DNA of 64,000 nucleotides from Linnemannia elongata (taxonomy: Eukaryota; Mortierellomycota; Mortierellomycetes; Mortierellales; Mortierellaceae), in assembly GCA_036320915.1 (NCBI GenBank), contig JAXBDG010000022.1, positions 744,001 through 808,000 of the forward strand. Reading direction: 5' to 3'. Each line of letters begins with the position of its first letter. The stretch's first letter is position 1. Positions 43,895 through 55,388 of this stretch are shown piece after piece. The translations under genes were made by a program, and so were the position numbers. Under the pieces are notes generated by a model. It ran no database searches and was not told where the DNA came from. It saw only the letters and a list, made by a program, of their open reading frames with translations.

Positions 43895-46800
43895 ATGTCC
43901 GACTCGAGTGCCATGGTCTCCATCACCGCAGCCAACACTGGGGATACTCTCAGTTCCCTCCAGGACACTCCCAAGCCCTCCTCAGTCGCCGACAACGCTC
44001 CTACAAAGTCGACCTCGTCTTCCTCCATCTCGGCCGCAGTCGCAACCGCAACGGCCACCCCTACCACCACCACTTCCACAGAGCCGAATGAGCCGTCGTC
44101 GAGGGATGAGCACAAGGACGCCTCAGCAGCACTTCCGCCCAAACCGCCCACTATCCTTTTGCCCCCAGTTGAAATCGAAGAACGACCAACCTCGAAGAAG
44201 GGTGACGATAACAATAAGGAGAATATTGATCCTCTAGCTACACCTCCTGCTGCTGCAACGAAGCCAGGGGTCAAAACCGCCAAGCCAGCCACTGGTGTGA
44301 CTTCAAAGGCAAAGACTGGAGCGGCAGCTGCTTCAGCGACTACCTACACATCAGCAAGGAAGCCATTGACTGCCGGTTTATTGAAAGCCACCACAGCCAC
44401 TACAGCAGCAGCAACTGGATCGTCCTCCAGAGTCAAGCCTACGACCACAACAGCAGCAACAACATCGTCCACAACAAGGACACCTGTCAAGCCTCGTCCT
44501 GCTATTCCCACGACTTTAAGAAGCGCTGCTGCTTCGACTGCCACTTCTGCTACTTCTTCCACACGAACCCCTTCTTCTTCCACGTCCACCACCACTGCTG
44601 CTTCCAGAGCTGCTGCTGCCAGAACCCTCGCACCCCCCGCCCCCTCAACAGTACGAAGGTCACCATCTACACCCTCTCTTTCTAGTTCCACCCGCCCAGC
44701 CATTTCAAGTGCAACTCGACGTGTCGCTTCGAGCTCTGAAGCTGTGCCCACATCATCATCCTCTCCACAGAGTGGCAGCCCTTCTTCTACACCAGGACCT
44801 TCTCGTTCGGCGAGCCGTGCGTCCATCGCCTCTTCCGCGATCACAAACACAAACACCTCGACAGCACGACGACCCCTCACATCTTCATCGGCTACTACTC
44901 CAGCCAATCGTACTACGACGAGTCGGGTCAGTGCACCAGGTACCGCCTCATCATCAACAGCATCAACCACTCGGAGAACCCCCTCCAGTTCGACCAATCC
45001 CTCGCCCACGTCGACCTTGCGTTCGTCCTCCAGCACGTCGTCTCTTGGCAGAAGTTCTGTACGACCCACGGGAACTCAGTCGACCACCCCTACCCCCATT
45101 CGCAAAACCCTGACCTCTGCCTCCACAGCCTCCACTTCCACCCGTCCAGTCACGGATGCAACCAAAGTCAAGATGTTGAGCTCTCAATTATCAGGGCTTC
45201 AAGAGAAGGTAATGCCTTTACGTTGCCAAGAATGAAAGAAAAAAAACTATGAAAGAACTTTTGGGGCTGACAAGATCCATATGACCTATTACACCTAGTC
45301 ACTCCTTTTTTTACTGTGTTATATTATGTTCTTTGTTGTTTGTCGGCTCTTTGTTTCTTTCATTGTTTGAGGGGTGGTGGAACTTGGTCATGATTATGTA
45401 CGATACTAAAATCCAAACTATTCGTGCATCTGCACCATCTTCGTCATTTTTCTCTCACTGTCCTCTCCCCCTCTCCTGTTTTCATTATTCTTTTTATAAA
45501 CGGTAGCATGATCAAACACTCAAGCTACTCCAGGAACAAGAAGAGCGACTGAAGCGCGAATTGGAGGAATTGTCCACCATATCATCCGATCAACAGCGAA
45601 AGCCGATTCCATCGGACACTCAGGATGTCTTACAGGAAATGGAAGATTTGAGGAAACAGTTCCAGATTGCAAAGGAACAACATGAGAAGGCCTTGGAGGA
45701 TATTGCTGCTGAGCGTGCTTTGGAGATTTCGCAGCTCAAGGAGTCGCATGAAGCCCTCATGTTGGCCATGACGCAGGAAAGGGATACTGTTGCAGAGTCT
45801 TTGAAGGTATGGTGGTTGGCATTCTGTTTTCGTTTTGATTCACTTTGTGTGGTTATTGTTTAATCTGCGTATCGAAAGTGGTTCTAATAATATGCTTGTC
45901 CGTCTGGGTTTTTGATTACCACCGATTAGGTCTTGAAAGAGTCGGGAGAACTGACTGAGCAGGAAAAGAATGACCACATCAAGTCGTTGGAAGAGCAAAT
46001 GGAGACCGCACTTCAAAGCCATACCGAGGCTGTTGCAGAGCATGCGGCCGCCTTGGAGACGCTTCGTGATGAAATCGAAGCTGCCTGGAACCTAAAGCTC
46101 GAGTCCAGGATCCAAGCCCTGGAGAAGGAACACAAGGAGAAACTTGGTGCTGCAGAGGAGAACATTGAAAAGGCTGGTCATTCGAGCGAGGAGGCGATTC
46201 AACAACTCAAGGACTCGTTTGCGGAGCAGATCAAGAACCTCGAGGATGAGAAAGAGGCACGGATCCTTGAGCTGATAGCTCAGCATGAGGCCGAGCTCCA
46301 AGCTGAGAAGGACAAGTTTATACAACAGGCCGATGCACATGAGGAGCTGATTGCTCATATGAAGGACGAGCATGAGGAAGTTGTAGGAAAGCTGAAGATC
46401 CGATTAGAGTCAACTGAGGACGCCCTGGGCAATGCCCAGAGCGAGCTGATTCGCGTCCAGGAGGAAACTCAGGTAGAGCTCAAGGAGGTTCGTCAGGCTA
46501 TGGAGGAGATCCGTAAGCTGCTGGCTCTCAAGGAGACTGAGTCTGCTGATCTGGAAAGACGTATCCAGGAGCTGACTGACGACCTGGAGAACGCCTCCCT
46601 CAGTGCCATGTAAGCCTGTTTTCTCGCTGCCTGTGCTGGCTTGACGGCGATGCTAATCGTTGTTTGTCTAACCTGACCAATTTTCTTCCATTTTCCATTG
46701 CATAGGTTGAAGAATGACAAGAAGTACAAGGTCAAGTTGGTCCAGATTTTCGGATCAACCGTGAGCGGCAATTTGAAGGTATGCAGCAAAATCAACTTGA

Positions 46801-47587
46801 ATTGCATCTGTTCTTTCCTAAGAGTATCTCGTTTTCGTAGACTCTAATCATATATCCATCCTTTCGTATGGAATAGATCAAGCGCGCACAGAAGTCGATT
46901 GGTGATGCACTGGAGCAGCTAGAGATTGAGTACGAGTTTGTTGATGTGTCATCCTCGGACGAGGCCAAGAACTTAATGCGCCGCAAGAATGGTGGCGAGA
47001 CCCAGCTGCCCCAGATCTTTTCCGGTGGCGAGTACAGAGGACTCGTTGAGGATTTCGAGTACGCGATCGAGACACACCAATTGACCCAGTTCTTGGGCTT
47101 TGACCGTATCAGGGCGTTTGTCCCCCAGAAGAAGGTCCTGGAACCTTCTGCTTTGAGTTTGGGAGCCCAGGATGGCGAGGATGCCGAGCAAGGAGCCGGA
47201 CTTCCTGATGTCGTCGTCAATGGATTGGGCAACCGGGTGGGTGCTTCCCCTGTTACTCCTGGTACTCCTACCAGCAGTAGACGGATTAGCAGTGACCTGG
47301 GCACCTCGATGTACTTGTTGTCGCCCTCATCGAACCGATTCCAGTCTACCTCGTCCTTGGCATCGAACTCTCCCTCGCGGAGTCATAGCGTCAAGAAGGC
47401 CGGGTTTGTGCAGGCAGCCGGTCAAGCCTGGGATGGCGCACTGAAGGAAGATGTCACTCGTGCCAAGCATGATCTGGGCTTCAACAGCACCGTGACCCCT
47501 GATGACGATGAGCTTGAAGAACTCTTCCAGAACGGTGCTGTTAGTGAGGCTGACCTTGAAGCCATGCTGGAGTCTGTTCGTATTTGA
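43895..47587 (+). CDS. Long coiled-coil protein with SH3BGR (thioredoxin-like) domain
   Basis: Exons 43895-45208, 45507-45806, 45930-46609, 46706-46778 and 46877-47587 give 1025 residues. Residues 1 to about 438 are Ser/Thr/Ala/Pro-rich, basic and disordered. About 440-764 is a continuous coiled coil (ERLKRELEELSTISS, ALEKEHKEKLGAAEENIEKA). About 770-863 is a thioredoxin-like SH3BGR-type domain: KVKLVQIFGSTVSGNLKIKR, YEFVDVSSSDEAKNLMRR, LPQIFSGGEYRGLVEDFEYA and LTQFLGF. The rest is Ser-rich with a C-terminal acidic helix (DDDELEELFQNGAVSEADLE). SH3BGR proteins are normally about 100 residues alone; here the domain ends a long coiled coil, as in a scaffold or cytoskeleton-linked factor. No Cys-X-X-Cys is present in the domain, so redox activity is unlikely. 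The start is the first Met after the leader; an in-frame upstream frame to 43709 is pyrimidine-rich leader. Confidence 0.8.
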
Positions 47588-47974
47588 ACAACTTTTTTTC
47601 AATCCCCTTTTCTTTTCTCCCTAATACCCCAACCCCACCTACCTTTGTAGTTTTTTGTACCATGACCCCATCCCCCCCTTATGAAAGTAAATGAATGAAA
47701 TGAAATTTGAGCCCACAACGTCAATTACACGTCGCACTCGCTGGCTGGACTGCCACCCTGTTAATAAAAATTGACATGCTTCCTCACTTTACCTTTTTCT
47801 TTCTTCTTTCATCACCAACCATCACGCCCAAGAGCTTTACTTCAAGTCAGGAAAACGAACCAGGACGTAAAACAAGGACCATAGCCATACTCTACTCGTC
47901 CCAAGTGGCATCCGACAACCAACCGCATCACATCCAACGCACGGCATTTCACACTAAGCCTCTCCAAACTCATC

Positions 47975-49804
47975 ATGCCAGACTTGACGAGCGTGTTTCG
48001 CGCAACAGTCCAGGACCTGAGCCAGGCTTCTGGCAACATGTCTGGAATCCGATCGCCTAACCCTGCTACGACTCGCACTACTAAATCAACACCGGATCCC
48101 TGGCTCAAGGAAGCACATCAAATTGTACGCAGTCTGTAAACCTGTCTGGACTATTCGTGCTGCATGTTTTCCCATGAAGTATGGAATGGAGGCACTCACG
48201 CACGTCCGCTCATTTTCATGATATCCGCTAATAGTCCAGGACGATGGCAGATCTCCGCGCATTTATTATTACAACACGTCCCGCCTACCTCAACCTCTCA
48301 CGCGGAAGTGGTACAGGATCCTTGACCAGCTCACGAATGGGCGCTCCTCGTCGCTCAGACTCGATACCCAGCAACAACGGAGGACATCGTGGTGTGGCGG
48401 GGTCTACTTCTTCCAAGGTCTTGCAGGAGCTCTTGGATACTGTCGCCTCGTTGACATCTTTATCGGATAAGGATCGGGACAGTATTGATACCCAAGTTAA
48501 GGTCATGATGCGACAGATTAAGGGTGCTATTGAAGAACTTGAGTCCCTAGAGCAAGGTAACCATACTCTTTTATTTTTCGAGCGAGTTACAAATAGGACT
48601 ACGCTGGGACAAAGACTGACTCCTCTCCCTTTGTTGCGTACGTTTTTAGAGCGCAGGAAGAAACAACGGGCAAATGCTGCTATTGGAGGTGGAGGTTTCA
48701 ACCAGCTCTTGGCTGCGGCGGCAAGCACGATGGGGGCTTCAGGACCGGTCGACCAGTTGGCTCAGCATCGTCAGGGTGTGACTCTGTACCTGAATGAACG
48801 ACTTGCCAGTCTAGCTACTTTGCACAAGGACCAGTATGAAGTCAGGATAGCACGAGAGATGGAGAAACGCGAAAGGTACATTCTTTTTTTCTCAACTCTG
48901 ATAGAACAACCGACAAAAAAACTTTGTTATTATTATGATGGTGAATGCGAATTGACAGAGTACCACTGTCTTTTCATCGCAAATATATAGCTCACTCTAT
49001 AAGGCACTGCCGAAACCAACGCAGGGTGGAGCAAACGGATATGGAATGACGCAACGTAGAAACTTTAACGATACCACCTCTACGGCGACTCCACCACTAT
49101 CAGTGCCAGGATCACCTTTCACAGCAGCAGGAGGACCTGGTTTTAATGGCGTTGGTGGTAACAGGTCGGATCCTTCAAAGGGTGCCTCATCATCACACGA
49201 CTACTACTCCCGGCAAGGTGGCGGACCGGCGGATGATCAGGACTTCGAGCAGGGTCTGACTGCCCAGGAGCGACAGATGCTGGAAATGGAGAACGAGAAT
49301 ATTGTCCGCAAACTCGAGACCGAGCTCAATCAAGTCCGGTAAGTTTTGTCGCCTATTCTTTTACTCACCTTGCGTCACCATATTTTTTGGCCTCGAGTTC
49401 CATGTCAGATTGCCTGACCATGTTCTCTTTGTATCTGTGTGCAAATGTTAAAATAGGCAATTGGAGACATCGATGATTGAGCTGTCGACGCTGCACTCGA
49501 CTATTCAGGAACATCTCGAGATCCAGACTCAACAGACTAACCGGTTGCATGAGGAGGCCCAGACGGCTATTAACCATATCGATGCAGGAAATGAGCAATT
49601 GATCAAGGCTGGCAAACGGAATAACAGTACGCGCAAGTGGATTCTTTTCTTCCTCATCCTTGCCAGGTAAATGATCCTGCTGTGAATAATTGTTTGCTTT
49701 TTGCATTTTTTTTTAGCTGCTCCCCTGAACTGATGACTTATGTTCTCGTTTTTATTGGTACCCTTAATAGTTTTGTGCTGTTGTTCTTGGACTGGTATGA
49801 CTAA
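47975..49804 (+). CDS. STX18: Syntaxin-18/Ufe1-type ER t-SNARE
   Basis: Qa-SNARE of the ER that receives COPI vesicles. Exons 47975-48124, 48235-48556, 48650-48875, 48991-49338, 49457-49666 and 49771-49804 give 429 residues. The N-terminal syntaxin-18 region starts MPDLTSVFRATVQDL and includes MADLRAFIITTRPAYLNLSR (compare the LRDFLLEHRKDYI segment of human STX18). A low-complexity linker follows. The SNARE motif spans LTAQERQMLEMENENIVRKL to EEAQTAINHIDAGNEQLIKA. The C-terminal anchor WILFFLILASFVLLFLDWYD matches the human tail (LLFLDWYDS) almost exactly. Phases agree at all five introns. AAATAAA lies about 105 nt after the stop. Confidence 0.92.
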
Positions 49805-51011
49805 ACGAGGAGGCAGACAACGGTGCAGAGAAGTTATGAAACCTCCTTGTATTCAAGCAATCGCGCTTGTTCCCCTCAGACGTTAATGAAGCAGCATGGG
49901 TATGCAAAAGTAAATAAACGTTGCTCCCATGATGCTAGTCGATATTTTGTCTTCTCTTGCCTTATCTTACGAGTTAATAAGCTGCTATGTAGTATGGCTA
50001 ACAGCAGCAGCGCTCACTCCCTTTACAAGGAACTTTACTCAGGACTCCCCCGAGTAAGGGCCACTTGCGAGAGGAACCGGCCGACCAGCAGAGGAAGCTT
50101 GTTTCATTATTGGCAACGGAGTGGAGACGGGCGATGCGCCTTCAAGCGCCCCTTCAAATGCATCGCTGCCAGAATCCGAGAGATAGGATCGACGGAGCCA
50201 AGATTCGCCGAAGCAGGAGTAGGGAGGTATGCAGTCGTTCCCATGCTCCCTAATGCATACCATCAAACACCTCCTTGGCAAAAATGCACATTTGCAGTCT
50301 CGTACCCACAGTTCATTCACACTGATGCGAGTAGCTGAGTAGCGCGAACTTTTACCCATTAGGCACACGCATTAATACATTAACAGGAAGAAGAAAAAAC
50401 GAGACCAGAGGTATCATGAAACTAAGTATTCAGCGTAGACTTTGCTTGTCCAGTTGTTCAGACATTGTCATCCCTATATGATATGATTGCTGATCGAACT
50501 CAAGCGAACTCGAGCATTGACGACGGAGATGGGAACCGGTCTATCCCGGATGGGCAGACTTTAAAACCGGCGGTCAGGTTGTGTTGGCTGAGGAAGGGTG
50601 TCAATTTCTTTCCTGAACCTCCACCAAAGAATACAAACTCGTCTCTTTGTTGTATGTCCTGATAGCTACGAGCTTATTAGGCGGTGGAAATGGTGATTTT
50701 GAGCTGAACGAAAATGACACGCGCGAAGGCGAAGAAAAAAGTACCTGCAGATTGCCTCTGCTGTGTTCACGTGTCCGGGGGATATAAAAAGCAGATCTCT
50801 TCTCCCCCCTTTCATCCTTTCCTTTCCTTTCCCCTCCCTTCCATTTCCTTCCCGTCTAAGCAAGAGAAGGAGGAGAGTAAGAGTGCGTATTTGCGCGTCT
50901 CATTTGTGTTTCCTTTCCCACCCTTTCTTTCGCGTTCTGTGCTCCTTTCCTCGGTTCTTCAAGTAACGAGCATTTGCTCGCATTAAGATCTTCCATGACC
51001 ACGCAGTCACT
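49805..51011. other. Gene-poor interval with an orphan promoter
   Basis: No gene is recognised. Open frames such as 49823-50338 (+) and 50368-50039 (-) overlap each other and lack family signals. At 50781-50790 GATATAAAAA looks like a TATA box, followed by a pyrimidine-rich leader (50795-50970), as in front of real genes here. It leads into the truncated ORF at 51012. Confidence 0.45.
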
Positions 51012-51116
51012 ATGCCGGACGTACCTTTCGTTTTCAAGGCTGTGGAGAACTATTTCAACGCCACAGATCCGTCCTTCAAGGATGCCGTCGAACGCGAGCC
51101 TCGACTTTGGTTTTGA
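51012..51116 (+). pseudogene. Possible gene relic: 34-codon 5' fragment
   Basis: Starting at 51012, a 34-codon frame begins MPDVPFVFKAVENYFNATD and ends at TGA 51114 after PRLWF. Codon usage and composition look protein-like (balanced hydrophobic and charged residues), and it lies downstream of a TATA-like box and a pyrimidine-rich leader. No continuation by splicing was found. I infer the start of a decayed or truncated gene. A genuine micropeptide or chance is also possible. No family is recognised. Confidence 0.25.
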
Positions 51117-51665
51117 GCCATGGATTTGTGTTTTTGAGCAGTCCGTGATGAGCGCGTTTAACAAACGTTTAACGCGTGAGTGAGAAAGGTGTAGGAGGGA
51201 AAATGCAGGCAAGAGTAATAAAAGCTACCCCTCCCTGCCTGCGCTTTCAACGTTAGATCTTGTGTAATAATGCCAGTGTAAGTCCAATATTGAAAAACAA
51301 TGTTGGACTTGCGCATAAGTTTTTTGGCCGATGTTGCTTCGTGGACGTCTACACCCCCTTTTTTTGTGTAACTAACGGTAACGGATTGATTGGCTGTCGT
51401 TCGTTCGTCAATGCTTAACCCTGTAAGGTGAATCTTAGCGATAATAAGGTGATCAAATTGAAAGGCACCTAAGACGACGTTGAAAGACCATCGTCTTATA
51501 AGCAGATGTTTGAGTTCATGGTGAGAATGAAAGTAGTGGTCAATGAGGTGAAGTAAGTCCGTGACAAGGGTAAAGCTGTATTGGAAAATTCCTCAGAGAC
51601 TTGGCTTCAGGGGCCTTCTTTCTCTATCAACGAACCCTCCACTGCCAAAGTTGCAGCAAACTTCA
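51117..51665. other. Intergenic
   Basis: Nothing recognised on either strand. Confidence 0.5.
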
Positions 51666-51902
51666 CTATTGTTGAGGCTCCTCATCGTCCTCGATAAGAT
51701 CGACTTGATCGTGCGTTTGTTCCGGAACGGCACCAATGGTCAGGGCACCCAGCTGGACTAGAATCACACCCAATTGGTCTTGGAGAGGAGGTAGTTGAAC
51801 ATAAGAGGGATCGTCGTATGAGGCGATGGTGTCGGAAAGTGGGGTAGGGGTGTGGTCAGTGTACCGAGGAAGCTGGAGGCGACGCCTAAGGTTGAGTGAC
51901 AT
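51666..51902 (-). CDS. Small hypothetical acidic protein (78 aa)
   Basis: Single exon starting MSLNLRRRLQLPRYTDHT at 51902. There is a hydrophobic middle (LGVILVQLGALTIGAVPEQ) and an acidic end (VDLIEDDEEPQQ). Its leader is pyrimidine-rich and contains ATATAAC about 190 bp upstream. The middle motif QLGVILVQLGAL loosely resembles QLNTIWALLAL of the small protein at 54039-54467, in the same orientation, so the two may be distant relatives. No family is recognised. The frame extends upstream to 52145 but that part is leader-like. Confidence 0.4.
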   Translation of the reverse strand: MSLNLRRRLQLPRYTDHTPTPLSDTIASYDDPSYVQLPPLQDQLGVILVQLGALTIGAVPEQTHDQVDLIEDDEEPQQ

Positions 51903-54038
51903 GTTTGACGTAAGAGGTAAAGGTAGGTAGTAGTGAATGAACGTAGGTAGTAGTAGTGGTAGTTTAGGAAGGTAGAAGTTGTAATTGGAGACAGAGGTTG
52001 TAAATAACCGCAGTGGTTGTGATTGAAGGAGGAGTTCAAGAATGAATTTGATAGTTGGAAAGGAAGATAAAGGAAGAGGGAAGAGGAGGAGAGTTATATT
52101 CGAGAATGAAGTTACCTTTTTGTTTCTTACATACTGGCCCGTCAATGTACTGCACGGACCTGCAGAGGTGAATTGGGGCTGTTTTTAGTTTCTTGGTTTA
52201 AAAGGGGTTAAGGGACAGTTCGTGATTGGAGGAGCATGGAGAAAAATTTATGTCCCTTCTGGGACAGTGGGTAAGAAAGCACCACACTGCGACCCAGATG
52301 CACGGGCTGAGCAGTGTTGTAAGATATGATTGATGGTTGGAAGATACACTACGATCTAATCACATTGGCGAATTGGAACTCGATGTTTGAGCTGAGGGCT
52401 GGTTGCGAATGAGCCGTCTGGGTGCTGCCCGACATTTGATGGAATGGGCATGGCAACATGACAATTACGCTCCATGCTTGTGTAAGGTCGAGTAGTGTGA
52501 GGCCGAGGAGTAAAAGGTAGTTGATTTCAGAGGTGAAGACCTACGAACTGACGAAAAGGCATTATTTGATTGGGAGCCTTGAACGGATCGATATCATTGG
52601 GAGGGTGACTGTCTGTCTCCCTTTTCTCTCCCCCCATCTGTCGTCTCAAACCTCTATCCCATGCATGTACATGTACACCTGCAGCATGTTGCACTTTCTC
52701 GCGGGCCTCGCTGACTGGTACTTACTGGCCATCTAAAACTCCACCAACTCAGTCGTTTTTGTCTCGTCTGCGTTCCATCCCTCTCTCGTCACCTCGCCGT
52801 ATCATCCTTCCCTCCTCCTCCTCCTCCTCCTCCTCCTCCATCCCCGGCGCGATGAACAGCATCTGATTGTTGACGTATTCCTAGACTAGGGCGACGACTA
52901 CCAGGGTAGCGACATCGAACAGTGGTGATAACTAAGGTACGCGTCAAAACATGAATGATAGCCAAAGATAAAATTGACATAAGCGCAATTGGAATGAAGT
53001 CTACTTGATCATCTTATTGTACAACGACGAAGTGACAGAAGAGAAAGGAAGTGACCTGAAAAAAAAAGGTGCTTTTACCGATGGCGCATGAGATTGCTTG
53101 GCCATGTCAAAGAAATGAAATAACATTTGCCTTGTGGCACATTCTTTCTTGAAATTTAGGGTTTATCATAGTGGACGTGTGTAGTTCAACGACACTTGGC
53201 AAAAGATTGCCATTCTTTGTCTCCTTTCTTACTTCTTCTATTTCACCTTCTTCATTCTTCTTTCTTTCTTCTTTTCTCCTTTGATTGTTCGTTCTTCTTC
53301 TTCCTCTTCCTGTTTAACTTCCTTTTTTGCTATCATCCCTTCGCCCTTGCTTCTTCCTTCTTTTTCTTCAACTGTTCTTTTCATATCTCCTTGTTCAACC
53401 TGCGAAAGTAGATACCGCTGCCCTGTTGTTTATCTTTCTGGTATTATTCAAAAATAATTGAGCCATTTTTGCCCTAGAAACTTTTCATCAGCGTCAAAAA
53501 GGTGAAATGTTGCTGTGATGTTAATGGGTCGTGCGGACTTGTTCTAAAGAGAGAAACGAGCGAGGGATATGACTGCATGTTGCTCCGTGTTGCATCGATG
53601 GACAGGCCGACCATAGGTGCATGCTGTGATGGTCAATGCGAAGAGATTTAGCCAAGGTTGAGTTGATGATGCTCTTGTTTTAGAAGGTGTGACGAGGGAA
53701 GAATATTGGTTAGTCGTGGGAAAGTAAGAAATAAAGAGCAAAGGCAAAAGAATTGGCGAAAGCAGCGATGGAGAGTGGAGAGGCTTTGGTTTATTGTGTG
53801 TAGCTTAGGGAGAAATAGGCAAAGAGAAAAAAAAAGAATCAGAGAGAACGAGAGAACGTAAAAAAGTGACAAAAGGGGACATAAGAAGCGGTAGTGCAAA
53901 AAGAAAAACAAACCAAAATCAAAAAGGCAAGAAGAATAAGAGCGGACAGTGCTTAGTCTCTTGTGTGTCGCCGCAGGCTAGAGCCCATTTCTATAGTGGT
54001 CACAAAGGGAAAGTGGGATTAGGATCTATGCAGGAAAG
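51903..54038. other. Gene-poor interval
   Basis: No gene is seen. It contains a TCC triplet run (about 52811-52840), pyrimidine-rich 53215-53390 and purine-rich 53800-53940. It lies between two small minus-strand ORFs. Confidence 0.5.
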
Positions 54039-54279
54039 TCATGCTGCTCCAAGAAAGGGTCCTCTCAAGCTCGTGTCTTCATACATGGGCTGTGTCCTTG
54101 ATTCCGAAACAGCAGTGTTGCCTTGGCCGACCTCTCTTCGACCGGAGGAAGGATAAACAGTGCGAAGAGCGAGGAGGGCCCAAATGGTGTTCAGTTGACA
54201 ATGGACGACATTCGGCTCGACCTCAATGATGGCCATCTGGACTTGGATGTTGTTGTGTTCGTCGTTGTTGTCGCCGTTG

Positions 54280-54316
<37 letters not shown>

Positions 54317-54467
54317 CATTGTTGTTGTTGTTGTTGTTGTTATTGCCGTTGTTTTGAGCAGACTGGACAACTGGGGGCGCGCCGAAGGTAGTGATCGTGT
54401 TTGGGAGAAACAATGGCCCATTGACAACTCTTGGCATCATGGAAAAAAGCTCAGGGTGTTGCGGCAT
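54039..54467 (-). CDS. Small hypothetical protein with poly-Asn tract (142 aa)
   Basis: Single exon starting MPQHPELFSMMPRVVNGPLF. A tract of about 25 mostly Asn residues with a few Asp lies in the middle, encoded by the AAT/AAC repeat at 54281-54350. It is followed by IQVQMAIIEVEPNVVHCQLN and an Arg/Ser-rich end. A pyrimidine-rich leader and a TATAAAGG box near 54620 precede it by about 150 bp. No family is recognised. Poly-Asn length is probably variable between strains. Confidence 0.42.
54281..54350. repeat. ATT/GTT trinucleotide repeat
   Basis: ATT and GTT triplets on the plus strand form the Asn-coding (AAT/AAC) repeat of the minus-strand ORF. Confidence 0.9.
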
Positions 54468-55388
54468 GTTGTTAAAATGTACTTGATTTGTGGTTCTGGT
54501 TTTGTCGCTCTTGTCGGTTAACTGAAGGAGGGAGAAAGTGAGAGAGAGAAGAGAGAGAATCGAGAGGTAGGTAGAGATGCTTGTGATATATGGGAGCATT
54601 GGAAAAGGTGCCGTACCTTTATACCGAAAACCAACGATATAGGTCATTCATTGAACACGACATTAAAAGATAACATTATTGTTGGACCCTGACGAGTGAC
54701 AATCGAATGAGGGTAAATGCCTCAACAAGTCTTCAATTACATTTTGTTGATGCGATACCATGTCAACGGAACTTTTGACACCTTCCCGTCAGATTATTTT
54801 TTCTTTTTTTTTTGTGTTGCAACGTATATGGTCCATAGTTGTGGCACGTCTGTGGTTCAGAAAAGGGGCGAGGAAAAAAATAAGGTATTAAATTAACGTC
54901 AACTCAGTCGGATATGTACCCACCTTACTTTAACCGGGAGAGCACCATGGTAGCACGATGAGATTTTGCTCAAAAAGTGTCAACACCTCGCTCATAGAAG
55001 GGCGAGATCTATTCATTTCACTCCTTTGTTTATTCCTAGGATATCCCATTACCGATCACCAGTCAATGAGTCATCCAGCCAGCTTACATTCATATCATTC
55101 GGACCCCTCCATAGCAGACAGCGAATGCGAAAGAAGAACTCGAGAGGGTGCTTTTAGGAGTACGTATTGAGTGAATTCTAGACGCACTGCGCAAGTTGGT
55201 TGAAGATATCAAGGTGATCGAGTGCACATGGCTCCGACAAGTCATCCTTCCTGCTTGACATGGCAAATTGAACTCTTACTCTTTTTGGTTTGTGGGCAGA
55301 ATTGGAGAGGACCGAGATGAACATCTCGTAGATGCCTGCGATGTATCTTCGCCAACCTGAGGCTTGTTCATTTCTCCCCCAAGAATCG
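54468..55388. other. Intergenic, left flank of direct repeat copy 1
   Basis: A minus-strand open stretch at 55380-55178 (segment GWRRYIAGIYEMFISVLS, ending FNQLAQCV) reads like a C-terminal protein fragment adjoining the repeat. It has no counterpart beside copy 2 and no recognised family. Confidence 0.35.

Noticed and set aside
44344..45069. 241-codon minus-strand ORF rich in Val/Glu/Asp
   Set aside because: It is the antisense of the Ser/Thr/Ala-rich N-terminus of the SH3BGR-domain gene. Such frames are open because the sense codons are biased.
50039..50368. Overlapping plus and minus ORFs with several Cys, considered as a secreted-protein or transposon fragment
   Set aside because: There is no signal peptide, no catalytic motif, no repeat ends and no recognised similarity on either strand.
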